Source: Allacma fusca
Lineage: Eukaryota; Arthropoda; Collembola; Symphypleona; Sminthuridae
Assembly (NCBI GenBank): GCA_947179485.1
Contig: OX359250.1
Location: forward strand, 7,213,661 to 7,277,660
DNA length: 64,000 bases
Direction: 5' to 3'
In this document: positions 39,153 to 51,871 of the stretch, piece after piece
Numbering within the stretch: the stretch's first letter is position 1
How the letters are laid out: each line of letters begins with the position of its first letter
The notes under the pieces: model-generated
Told to the model about the DNA's origin: nothing
Databases searched by the model: none
The model's input: the letters and a program-made list of their open reading frames with translations, nothing else
Made by a program: the position numbers and the translations under genes

Positions 39153-42100
39153 CATATGTTTTTGCTATTCACGGAAATTCGGTGCAGGCAGAGAGTAGAT
39201 ACCGAATGGTATTGCATCCGTATGACTTTCAAAATCTCCTCAGCTTGCATAGGAGGGAATAGGCAAGAGGTTGTGTGTTCTTCAAAACTGAAAATGCGGG
39301 GTGGTTGTAATAAACGCTAGAACCTAATGTTGACCTGATCCTGCAGAGCTTGACGAAGTCCTGTGTGAGAAACAAACGGGATTTTCAACATATGTATATA
39401 ATTACTTACCGGGGTATAGAGTCAGCTATAGAGTTAGTGTGTGAGTGATTCGGGAAACATGCATGGGTTGTTGGGAAACATAGGTTTTATTTTGTTTCAT
39501 GTATTGTATGAAGAGCATCGTTTGAGAAGATGTTTACTGAAGCAGCCGTTCTATTTCAAGACAGAGTTTTGTGTATCCCTTGAAAATTTTAGCTCTCACA
39601 ATTGTAATCTCTATCGTGACAATGCAATGGTTTCCTATGGAAAAAACTCACATTATGCCGAACGTACATAATTTATTCTGAATTCTAATGTTTATTCTAA
39701 ATGTCGGCATTCCCCGGATATCGCCTCAATAAGTTGATTCTAACTTTTTATTACTGAATTTCACTTGCTCTCAAATGAGTTGCTTACATATGTTCAGGGA
39801 ACGCGGAGTCATGGAAATGTGTAAAAGCAAAGTCATTGGGGCAGCTGATAAGGATTTAGTGTATAGTTGGAAAACCTTCATAAAATACAAAGATTGAACT
39901 TGTAGGAACTATTTTTTGAGATGCATAGTACACAATCAAAGGAATCAACTTTTTTCTGCTTTATAAACATGACGGTTCCTGGGTGGACGGACAAATGAAT
40001 TTCTTACCGTGAAATATGTATTTAAGAAAGCGCAGCCCGCTTGATCTTGAAGCCTATTTTTACAATCGCCCACATCCTAGTGATCCTAGAAGTAGGCGAA
40101 TATTTCCGCCTTCCTACCTCCATCCCTACTTGGCATAATCACTCCTGTTTTTTTAAGCTACTCATCTAATCCTACTACCATAGGCCGCAATGTGAAAGCA
40201 GACGAGAAATTATTATTGAACAATGCATTTATTTGTTTGTATTCTAACCTGATTTTTACAGGTTTCGTTGATTTATTTTCCTCAATTTAATATTTAATTG
40301 CAGATACAAAATCAGGCATAAAGGGTATTGTCAGGAAGTAAAACAGCAGTAGGACTGCCGCACTCTCACTGGCCAAACATACTCAAATTTACCTATAGCT
40401 TTGTTAAATCCAATTTCAACATATACTAGTATTGTTTTATACCGAGTTAGTGAATCTAATAATTATTGTAAGCCTGCCTGCAATAGCACGTTTACAAATA
40501 ACTTATGTGAGTGTAAACTGTAAAAACGCGAAGTTTCATTGCCACAGCTAAATCTGCAGTCTTTTCGTAAAATTTTCCAATGCTATGTGTGTCTTTCTGT
40601 CAACAATATAATATGCGGTTTACTATGTACATGCATATATTTATAGAATTTCCTACTTCGCAAAAAATATATTTCAAAAATAACTTTGCTTTCCTTCGGA
40701 GCATTTTTATCCTGTATATTTTTTACTTACACATACAGGGTTTGCCAATACCTTTGTCTCCCCCAGCCCGTAAAAGGGTCATGGTAAAGAAATTCCCTTT
40801 CAGATTTTTTACAATTTGTTTCTAAGCAGCTAATCCGAAGACTCGATATAGTAATCAAGTAGAACAAAGTCAAAAGCGTTTAGGTAAATGTAAAATTTTG
40901 AAATTCCCTAATGTTTTAAAATTTTGAAAACATGACACTTGCTTGTAACATATTTAAAGGGCTTTCAACAAGCTTTCTCGTGAGAAAGTAATGTAACATT
41001 ACCTTTAGAGGGAAGATATTCAAAAATCTCTGCCCCACCATGAACCACACTCTTATAACGAGGTGGTTTATCCCGAATGTGCTCTGATGAGATTGTGTTT
41101 AAGATGAAGACTAAAATTGGTTTAAAAAACAGGAGAAGGACGATTGGATCTATGCCTTAATTAAATTACTTAAAAGTCACAAACCAGCCCTGCACTCTGA
41201 CTTGTGTTAATGTACATACTGAACATTAATTTTAATAAATTAATTTTACAGGAAGCATTTTGCCGTCCGACCTCATGTGATCATTTGTGACCACACAGTC
41301 CACATTCTCATAATAATAATCTATGCTTATGAATACCGCACTGTCTATTATTAAGGGCACTGTGTGCCGTGTGCTCAGTCTATAAGAGCAAGCCTAAAGC
41401 TTCAAAACTTGGCACCCATCATGAAATTCCCTTATAATGAGGAAAATAAAAATGGTTAGATATTTACATATGGTCTTAGAATTGTTATATAAATAGCAAT
41501 CCTCCCAAAATCTTTTTTCTACAAAAAAAAAAACTAATGATGGGATCTCGGAAGGGGAGCATCCACAATACGTTGTTACTCAGGTGTCTACCCTACACCA
41601 AACTAAATACTCAAAACACTGGAAATTAGAATTATTATTGAAGCCAATGCCAGTACATATTAATCATCATGAATGAAACATTTGTAATATAGAGATAAAA
41701 ACGACCTTAAAGCCGAACCTGGAGTGACTACACACTCAATACATACTTAATTTTTTAAATCAACCCCCCAAATCCTGTATTCCCAGAGAAAGTAAATCCT
41801 CTTCTGATACAAATCAAGGTAAATTATTATGAATCATACATTTGTAACATTAAAAACCGACATTTAACCAAAACGCTTGAGTTACTAAGCGAGTACTGCA
41901 TAAATACAATTTTGAGCTCAAAACAATTCCACCCAAATTTTTTACAATAATTTTTCTTCCCAATACCAAAATCCCACAAAATCTCCCGTTGCTGCTACTG
42001 TAATCCCATGCATGCCCAAAATCCAAATAAATCCATAACGAAATAAACATTTCGCCAAAATTCATGATTATGTTATGACATAGAGTGAGATCTCGTTATA

Positions 42101-42827
42101 GAAGGGATTCTCATGAAGCCGAAGATTTTTAAAAACTTTTATTTCCCTTCAGTTCCCAAACAAGTTTCTTAACCATTGTGTAAATGGCTGGCGGGAGCGG
42201 CTCAACTAACTCGCAATAAATTTTAAGCTTAAATTATTTTTTTCCTAAATGCATCCCTTCTACCAGAAATTCCTCTATAATTTTATTATATGTACATAAT
42301 AATTAACTGCTCTGCATTCCAAGTCCGACGGTTCCAATCCAATGAACGTTTCAGAGGACGCTTGAGGGAGCGTGGGAAAGTGGAAACAGATCCCTGCTTT
42401 GTCTACATTTAATGCTTCATCTAAACCATGCGTGCACGCAACTGCTCCTTTCCTTGAGAGGACTGTGCCGCGGAAATCAAAGTCTCTCAACAAAATTTAT
42501 GCACACTTTAAAATGAAAGAGACAGACGCAGGCTATAAGCCCAAGCTCCTATACACAAGCAATGGGACGAAGGAAGAGAGACACACGGCAGGGCACACAG
42601 GCTGAGAGGAGGCATGCAGCATGCTTCCACACTGTCTCCTTCAGGAATCAATGGGCATGTGAATCGGCCTTTATTGTCGAAGCTCTCGTGCCGCGCGAAC
42701 GTGCGTGTGAATGTGGAGAAGAATTTTGTTGTATTTTTAGGAAAAGCAAAAAATTTACTCATCATTTGATTAACTTGGCAGTTTGTGTAGAGTCTTGTTG
42801 TGAGTCCGGAGATTTTAGAAAGTGACA
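39153..42827. other. Intergenic between divergent myofilin-like gene and PRMT5
   Basis: No gene recognised. The last 450 bases above PRMT5 are more GC- and CpG-rich (CGCGCGAACGTGCG-type sequence near 42690-42715) and probably hold the PRMT5 promoter and 5' UTR. No TATA box is evident there. A frame at 42562-42825 ends two bases before the PRMT5 ATG and could act as an upstream frame if transcribed. Confidence 0.4.
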
Positions 42828-45800
42828 ATGGTCAAGAAGCTGGCGGTGGGAGTTTTTTTGGACAGGGTGGATGATATGGCTGAGGCTTTAAGCTTTTCCC
42901 GCACAACAGGGTCAGTTTTATTATTTTATTTTCATTTGTAAATTCTTTGGAATGATTTGTTTGGCTTTAAAATGATACATGCGGCTCTCTCGGATTCAAA
43001 TTAATTTTTGATTTAAATTTATTATTGGCAGGTATGACTACGTGTGTCATAAAGTGGTGGAGCCGGAGGCCACGGAACTTCTATTGAAGTCGGATGGAGA
43101 CTCTGTGTCGGCACCTTTTTCATTCTCGGATTTGTCTTTAATGTCCGCAGGTTTGTAGAGGAGGGGCTTGATTGTTATCTTTTATGGGTTGACTATGGTC
43201 GGGATTCGAATGTGAACTTGACTATTGGGGAGATTGAAGTATGAGAGGGCACAGGGAGAGTTGACGTAGAGTTTGTTGGAGCATGGTTGTCAATGAAGAT
43301 GTGGGTATTGTCGGTGTTGTGAAGCATGGTTATAGTATCTGGGGACGAAGAATCCTGATTGTTTATTTTGTGTAATTTCAGACTGGTCACACTCATTTGT
43401 GGGACATATCTCAGACCTCAATTCTCATTTAGCATCTGATGATCGAATCTTACGGAGGAAAGCGGCGAGCTTGGTCAAGTATGAAATAGATTATTGTATG
43501 CATTTAAATGCTCCGGCGGTGATGGTAGAACCGGATTCTAAGTACACGGCTAATATGGCAGAGATTATTCATGGGAAGCTCAATGACTACTTGAACAGTG
43601 TAAGAATACATGTTGTAATGTGTTTATTTGAAGCTATGCGAGTGGTTCTTACAATTATGATGCAATTTAAACTGGATTTGTTGTCTTGCTAAAGCAGATA
43701 TGGATCCGCATCCCAATGATCTTGGAAGACGAACTTTCCGCTTGGGATGCCAGTGATAATTCATATAACGTTTCGCGAAGTGGCTGGTACACGTAAGTAA
43801 AGTTTTTCATTTTCATAATGTACCTTTTCTACTGTATTTATTCATTCATTCGTGTGATAATGATAATGTTGGTGATACTTTGGCGTAGGTGGACGGCCTT
43901 TCATGCGGAGTGCAACTATGAAAAGCGTGTTGGTGTTTCCTTGCAGATGTCAGTTGACATACCTCCTGAGGAGGAAATTATGAGGTGGCTTGGAGAACCT
44001 ATAAAATCCGTCATCATTCCTACAGGTTATTGGTCTTATTTTTTCGTTTATTCGTGGGAGGACTTTAATCTAATGATTGTAATCGTTATTATGTTTAGAT
44101 GTGTTCGTTCAAAATCCTAAAGGATATCCAGTCCTTACTAAGCTACACCAGCAGTTACTTCTTAGACTTTTCACTGTGACTTCCCAAGTTCTGATTAAGC
44201 CAAACGGACCGTTGAAGGAGGAGCACAAATTTTATCGGCAGTATATTGATTTTCTTCATAAAAAATTTGTAAGTTATGTTAACTTTTGTGATTGAACGTG
44301 CGTACATTGCGTTCTTGTGTAAAATATTAACATATGTATGTATGTATTGTGGATTAGTGAGCTTTCGATAGTCAAGGTACTATTCTGTCACATTTTTGTA
44401 TACTATTATTCGAAATCTGCATGTGATTGGTTTGTAGGAAGAAGCCAATGTGGAAGACTCCTGGGTTGCTGGTTATGATGATTATTTGCAATCACCACTT
44501 CAACCACTCATGAACAATCTTGAATCTCAAATTTATGAAGTGTTTGAGAAAGATCCCATTAAGTATGTATTGTATGAAAACGCGATTGCAGCTGCAATTA
44601 TGAGCAAGCAACCTGAAGAAACCTCCGAGAAATTGTATGTTACTTTTAATTTTTTTATCTAACCGGACTGCAGGACTGCATTCGTAACCCAATAAAATTT
44701 CATTTAGAATCGTAATGGTGCTGGGTGCTGGTCGCGGACCAATTGTGAAAGCAGCTATACAGGCATCAAAGAAAACCAGCCGACCAATAACGTTGTATGC
44801 TGTGGAAAAGAATCGTAACGCAGTGAATACCTTGTTGCACTTGCAAAGGTCTTTGTGGAAAGAATTGGGATTCGATGTGACTGTTGTTCATTCTGACATG
44901 AGAAAATTTAATCCCCCAGTTAAGGGTGACATAATTGTTTCCGAATTGCTAGGATCCTTTGGAGACAATGAACTGTCTCCAGAATGCCTCGATGGAGCTC
45001 AACGTTATCTGCAAAGTGAGGAACAGGAAAATTCTTGTCATTAACTCTGATTTGTACTTTGCTTTATTTTATTTTGCATTTCTGCGCAGGTGACGGAATT
45101 ATGATTCCCCAGAATTATACTTCTTTTGTACATCCCATTATGTCTGCTAAACTTCATACTGAAGTACGAACTCTCCCTGAAAAAAATGCTAAGACTGATG
45201 CTGCTCACTATCAGACTCCATATGTTGTTCACATGAAAAACAAGTATGATATTTCACCACCCCAGAAGCTGTTTCAATATCATCATCCTAATCGAAGTAA
45301 GGCTGCTTCGATTTTATTTGGCTAGTAAATGACTCCTGTAAAATAGCCCAGTATTCAAATTATGTTTTAATAATAATGAAACAATTGTTATGCATTATCC
45401 ACGAATATTTAAATTATATGCACATGAGTACAACTTCTGTAAACATGCACAGGTGTTAGCTGAGAAAACATTATTTCAAATTCATATGTTCAGTAAGCAA
45501 AAAGTCACCAAAAATGTGTAGCTAAAGAAAACAGTAGATAAAATTGAATTGACCATGTTGTTTTATCCGGTTTATGCAGTTCCGAACGATACCAATGACA
45601 GGTGCCAGCAACTTGACTTCGAAGCTAAAGCTGATTGTGTTTTGAGTGGGTTCGCTGGATATTTTGAATCGGAGCTGTATGGTGGAATTATGATGAGTAT
45701 TCTACCGTCTACTTATACTGAGGGAATGCTTAGTTGGTTTCCAATATATTTTCCAATCAAGGTAAAAAAAAGTGCAATTATTATAATTTAAACTTGAAAT

Positions 45801-46013
45801 TATTAACTTTAAACGGCATGCCATGGCGAATAAAATATATCTATATCATCTGTGTTTCAGAATCCACTCCAAATTAAGAAGGGTGATAAAATTTCGGTAA
45901 GATTCCGACGCTGTAGCACTGAAAGGTCAGTTTGGTACGAGTGGAGCGTCTCAAGTCCAGCAATTGTATCCACTCATAATCTAAATGGTTGTGCCTACGA
46001 AATCGGTCTGTAG
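42828..46013 (+). CDS. PRMT5: Protein arginine N-methyltransferase 5 (PRMT5)
   Basis: Eleven exons join in frame to 622 residues (human 637, fly capsuleen about 610): 42828-42910, 43032-43150, 43382-43599, 43698-43792, 43889-44025, 44099-44268, 44438-44634, 44708-45015, 45090-45296, 45580-45761, 45861-46013. It transfers methyl groups from SAM to give symmetric dimethylarginine on Sm proteins, histones and Piwi-class proteins, normally with MEP50. The N-terminal TIM barrel covers about residues 1-290. The SAM-binding motif I is VLGAGRGP (345-351). The double-E loop [19 protein letters not shown] carries Glu419 and Glu428. The C-terminal beta-barrel and dimer region includes [24 protein letters not shown] and VWYEWSV, and the chain ends YEIGL like the vertebrate YTIGL. 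All donors and acceptors are GT/AG. No damage seen. Confidence 0.97.
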
Positions 46014-48374
46014 ACTTCGCAAATTAAGTTGTTTTTCACTCCATGAAAAATTGCAGGGCGGAACGAGTGTGAAGGTCCATTTATTTTTCTTTAACGTAAC
46101 TATTTCAGGTATTCCCTTCATTTCTCACAAGTTCAATTAGAATTAGCATTCGGTTGTGTAATTCTGTGTTTGTTTGTAATGTCACCTGTCTATTCACTTT
46201 TCCAACTTAGTTTCTGTGTGTATGATTACTTTATAAAGGAATCATTTTTCTGTTAACATGGATATTGTAAAGCAATTTTTATTTCTCGCAAGCTTTTAAG
46301 TACAATCAGTACCCTTCATCAGGCGATTTACAATGATGAATGTTTACTTTATATTTGTTGCGAATATGAGCTACAATAGTTAATTATTATTTTAGGTTAG
46401 CAAAATATTATCTTTCGCGGGTGAGCTTGCGCAACTTGATTTACTACGCTATTCCAAGATCATTCTGAAATTATTAAGATAGCAGGTTCATTGATCATAG
46501 CCACTCATGAATTCAAATGGTTGAAGCTGTTATTTCTAGATGATATTTCTATTGTTTGTATGACTTCATTATATGCCTCATTGCACTCGAGCGGATTATT
46601 ATATTATTTGTGTATTAGCAGTTAAACTAATTGTAAGTTATGTATGGAAAGTAATCCTATGAGTGGCTTGTGATTTTCAGCTATAATAAATTCAATGAAA
46701 CCAACTATGACTGATGTAATGAAAATTTTCCTTAAGTATGAATGCCGTAAAAGAATTTTCAGAATTGGCTTTTGTATCATTATTTTATTATGCTGGCTAT
46801 ATAGTACACTTAATTTTATCGTGTATCACATGGCTAATTTTGCGTAGCCTACAGATAGTTATGCACAAATAATATTTCCAGTCGAGCAAACTTAAAATGT
46901 AGTAAGTACATACATACAACGTTTCGTTTACGCAGTATACAAGTTAAATAAAAATTTTGTGATATGTTCTGTCAAGGCCAGTCGGCTGAATACTAAACGA
47001 AATGTTCTCCATGTTTCAAGTGGCTTTTAATGAGACCTCACTGTTATGTATTCAGGTACATCGTCGACTTGTACGGTGCGCGTCTTCGTTAATGACGTCA
47101 ATTTGTTTTTATCCACTTCAGAAATGAACTAAATCCCATCAATATTGGCCAATGCATTAAACTTCCACAAAGCTCCGCCACACTAGTTGAAGTCACAATT
47201 CTTAAACTTACAATAGTCATTAAAATGAAGAACCAGTGTACACGGGCTGCACAACCAACGTTCGATTTTCGCACATAACTTTGCCGGAAGTTATAGTTTT
47301 ACCGCTTAGGGGGTCACCGTATTTACAGCAACTTGTGCTAAAATGGCAAGCTTTTTTCCTATTTATCTAGATACAGTAAACACCTTACTAGTTAACTAAA
47401 TCAAAGATTCAATTTTTTCCAACGCTACCAGCAATATCATTCTATCTACACCAGGACCAGTCCTAGAAAAAGGCATACGACTAGTAAAATTATTCCGACA
47501 ATGGTCATCACTAGTTAGACATCTGCAGACTGAAGTTACTAGCAAAAAAATAAGCTAGAAAGTAGACAATTAAAATGTACTGATCAAAAATAAATACATA
47601 AAATAAACTAAACTACTCCAGGCACCAATGCAAGACAACGGAACTTGGAGTTTATAATTTTCATTTTTGGCTGTAACAACTTATTTAATAATACGATGAG
47701 TTACAATTAAGCAAATCTAGTATTAAAGAACTCACGTAAACGTGAATATGTATTATGTATGAAGACCATTGTTCATTGTTAAAGTAGTCATATTTAAGGA
47801 CTAAAACTAAGGATTGTTAGTATTACAAATACATAATGGAATAATAATTCGTATGACCAGTTATACTTGTGCAACTTAAACTATTATTGGACCGTGGACC
47901 TGGTGATGTAATGTTTAGAAGTCATAACCATAAAAATGAGTTCCTTCGGGAGTAATCATACATGATAAACAGAAAAACATATTTCCTTCCTGGGTCTCTG
48001 ATCGTCACTACAACTAAACAGCTTCTAAAGGTTCTCCCAAACCATATACACGTTAGATATTCTTCGTGCTCCCCCAGTAAAATCGATCCACTGCAAAATG
48101 CAAACGCCGTGTAAATTCAGCAATGGTATGACTTTGTAACCAATACTCCACATTTTCTAAGTGTCACCAAATGTACTATCTGCAACAGATGAATTTAACT
48201 CTATATATACCTATATCTTTATCATTGACAGCCTATGAGTCAAGATATTTAACTGCACAATTTGACTAAATTTGTCCGCTTCCGTCACAATGTCTTGTTG
48301 CCCAAGCGCGAAATTTACCGGTACTCTAACAATAAGCACAATGGTTATCTTTGCACACCATTACTACGTCACAA
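46014..48374. other. 3' intergenic region between convergent PRMT5 and acetyl-CoA synthetase genes
   Basis: The 2.36 kb between the two stop codons holds both 3' UTRs. PRMT5-side AATAAA signals occur at 46685-46690 and 46947-46952. No clear minus-strand AATAAA was found close to the synthetase stop. No further gene was recognised. Confidence 0.5.
46685..46690 (+). terminator. Candidate polyadenylation signal of PRMT5
   Basis: AATAAA about 670 bases after the PRMT5 stop; a second copy at 46947-46952 could give a longer 3' UTR. Position is the only evidence. Confidence 0.35.
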
Positions 48375-51300
48375 TTAGGTCTTTCTTAAATTGCTGGCAT
48401 GTTTTAATAGAATTCCAATAACTGATTCATCTGCCAATGTTGACGTGTCGCCAAAATCTGATTCGCCAGCTGCTATTTTCCTTAAAACTCGACGCATAAT
48501 TTTTCCTGAACGAGTTTTTGGCAGAGCTGGTGCAAGTTGAATGACTTCGGGAGTAGCAAATGCTCCAATTTTCTCCCTCACTGAAAGTTAAAAACACAAT
48601 TTGAAATTTCTACAATATGTGGAATAATTCATCATATCAAATTGAACATTGGATAGATACTACCACAATACCTTTAATTTTTAGCTCGGAGACCAGCGAG
48701 CTATTGAAATCGGCACCCTCATTTAGAGTCACAAAACAATACAGAGCCTCTCCCTTGACTTCATGGTTTACTGCTACTGCAGCTGATTCGGAAACACCTA
48801 AACCGTAGTATTTGCATTATTACATATTCTGATTCTAACTTATTGTCACAATAATGCCCAGGACCAATTATTTCTTTCAATTGGCGAAGGCTGGACTTAC
48901 TTGTGTGCTCATTTAGTGCAGATTCAACTTGAGCTGTGCTTAGCAAGTGTCCAGAAACATTGAGTAAATCATCAACCCGACCAGTAATAAATATATATCC
49001 ATCTTCATCTCTTCTAGCTCCTGCAAGATAAAGTAAATTGTCAGAAAGAAGAGTTATAATTAATTCTATAGGTAGACTTAACAGTGCATTTACCGTCTCC
49101 GGTGCAGTAATATCCCGGAAACTTCTTAAAGTAAGTAGTCTCAAAACGCTCGTGGTTGCCATACACAGTTCTCATGATTCCAGGCCATGGCTGTTTAAAC
49201 ACTAAATAACCTTCCCCAGGACCTTCTATTAGTTTCCCTTCCTCAGTAAGCACTTCAGGTACAACCCCGAAGAATGGGAAAGTCTGTAAACAGTCGAATT
49301 AAGTTACCACACAACTATTAGTCCGACTTGCACTAACAAACGTCCTGAAATCTATATTCAAAAGAGACAATGCAAGCGCACCGCTGAACCAGGCTTCGTG
49401 GGTGTAGCTCCAGGTAACGGAGTAATGACGTGACCACCAGTTTCCGTTTGCCAAAATGTATCGACAATGGGACACTTCGAATTGCCAACAACACGATGAT
49501 ACCACAACCAAGCTTCTGGATTAATTGGCTCACCTACAAAAAATTTATCAACAATGAAATTCGTTATAAAGTTATAAAGGTTGACCATTACCCTAGTAGG
49601 CAATTCCAGTCATTTTTTGGGACAAAGAATGTAATGCAAACTAACCCACTGATCCAAGAATCTCCAGGGAATTGATGTTGTGCCTGTTAAACCACAAAGG
49701 TTTTGTTAAAAACAATCTTTCGAGTCACAATGTGTTATTACGGCGAATGAAGTATAATGAGTAACGTTAATCATTACATACTTCTGAACGGGAGCATCTC
49801 CAAATTTCATCAACGACCTGATCGCCGTGGGAGCTGTGTAGAATTTGCTAACTTTGTACTTTTCAATAACTGCCCAGAGTCTGGAATTATCAGGGTAGAA
49901 GGGAGTACCCTCAAACTATAGCCAAATAACAGACAATAAATTATTGATATATTGTAACTTAGGAGATAATTTTTATTATCTATCTACATTTAGTATGGGT
50001 CTTACAATTACAGATGTAGCCCCGGTTGTCAGAGGACCGTAGACCACGTAAGAATGTCCAGTAATCCAACCAACATCAGCAGTACACCAATAAATATCCC
50101 CAGGTTTGTAGTCAAACACATACTTGAATGTAGTAGCTGCATAGATCATGTAGCCAGCAGTTGAATGCTGCACACCTTTGGGCTTTCCAGTTGAACCACT
50201 ATTCAAAAGTTTGAAAGCCAGTTGAAATTAAAGGTCATGAATGCTGGTATTAATGAATATAATATAACCGGCTTTACCTTGTGTATAACATAAAAAGTGG
50301 ATCTTCGGCGTCCACCCATTCAGGAGTACACGTTTCTGGTTCATTTTCAATTAACTGTTGATAATATTTATCTCTTGGGCCTTGAAACGGAGCCTACAAG
50401 GAAAGCATCACAATATGAAAAATATAAGGAATGGTTTAAGGAATATTCACATAAGGAAGCAATATATTTGAATATTCGCTAAACTGCGTTTGATATTTCC
50501 CTACATTTATGACATTACATGCCGCTTGAATTGTGTACCTTGTAATCGTAGTTCTTTCGCTTGTTAGGTGATCCAACTGAATCTTTTTTAGCTTGAGACA
50601 GACGAGACAGATGTTGAACAACAATGCAATGCTGAACTTCGTGCTTTTCCGCCTTACAACGTTCCAAAGCCTGACAAGAAGTAGCAGAAATATGTTAACA
50701 TTAACTTTTTGTTGCATAGTATCAGTATTAATAAGTAAATGTATTATTTATTAGGCAATTTATTTACTTTATCACTGATTTCCTTTAGATGAATGATTTT
50801 GTCTCCTCTCCAAGCGCCATCGGCTGTAACAAGGACAGAAGCCTGGGCGTCTAAAATTCTATCCGCAAGAGAATCGGCTGAGTAACCTCCGAACTACGTA
50901 AGAAACGAATATTAGTTAGGGACATAACCTCACTCACATCGCGTTTTGTTCAGATTCATTATGTTATTTGTATGAGACGCAACATTACAAGTAAAGATGT
51001 ATTTTCCCAAGAACTTATAATATAAATGACACTCACTACAACGGAATGTATTGCGCCTAAACGGGCACATGCCAGCAATGAAACCGCCAACTCCACTACC
51101 ATGGGCATATAAATGGCAACACGATCACCTTTCTTCACTCCAAGAGATTTCAGAGCATTTGCAAATTTGCAAACCTGCTTGCGCAAGTCTTCGTAAGTGA
51201 TTTCAGAACTATCATCTGGATCGTTTCCTTCCCTTCAGAAAGTGAAAAGACAAATGTTTGACAATGTCATTAATACTTAGTAGTCTTAAACCGCAGTGAG

Positions 51301-51871
51301 AATTTGAGAACTCTGTTTAGTTACCAGTAAAACGCTACATTCTTTCCCAATCCTTTGGTATCAATGATTCTGTCGAGAGCGTTGTAGCAAATGTTGGTTT
51401 TAGCTCCTTTCAACCAGGAAATATTAATAGGACCTTTAGTTACATCAAAATTGTACTCGAAATATGGCGTTCCCTCGGGTTGAGGCTTTTCGAAGTAAAA
51501 CTCATCTACAATAGGTTTCCAAAATTTCTCCGGGTCATCCACTGAGACCTTATACCTAGATCGATATTCATCCATAGATTTTACGTGCGCGTTTTCGGCC
51601 ACAGATTTTGGAGGATTGAAAACCTAAATTAGACATTTAAGAAGAAACCGATATTTTTAAGTCCTGTATTCATCCCATCAATATTGTACATACATAGAAT
51701 GTTTATAACACGTACAATAATTATTCAAAAGCATAAACAAAACAAGTGTATCTTTTTTATCTCACTCCGAGAACGCTTTATTACCTGCTCCTGCGACTCC
51801 TTCCCTGAGGAATCCGCATGGCCATTGGAGACACCGCTGGAGGAATCGTTTTGATTTTTATCTTGAGCCAT
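48375..51871 (-). CDS. AcCoAS: Acetyl-CoA synthetase, cytosolic/nuclear type (ACSS2 orthologue)
   Basis: Fourteen exons give 704 residues (human ACSS2 701, fly about 670). In transcript order: 51785-51871, 51325-51623, 51037-51232, 50768-50893, 50539-50670, 50278-50393, 50006-50198, 49782-49915, 49646-49683, 49382-49533, 49094-49283, 48901-49020, 48672-48797, 48375-48580. It activates acetate with ATP and CoA to acetyl-CoA for lipid synthesis and histone acetylation. Core motifs: [10 protein letters not shown] (318-327), GEPINPEAW (441-449), [11 protein letters not shown] (465-475), TGDG (552-555), [13 protein letters not shown] (567-), and the C-terminal [11 protein letters not shown] with catalytic Lys663. 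Ser661 and Arg666-667 match the human site (S659, R664-665) reported for AMPK-controlled nuclear import. The N-terminus has a short Ser/Gln/Asn-rich leader and no obvious mitochondrial presequence. Exon 9 is only 38 bases. No broken frame. Confidence 0.97.
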
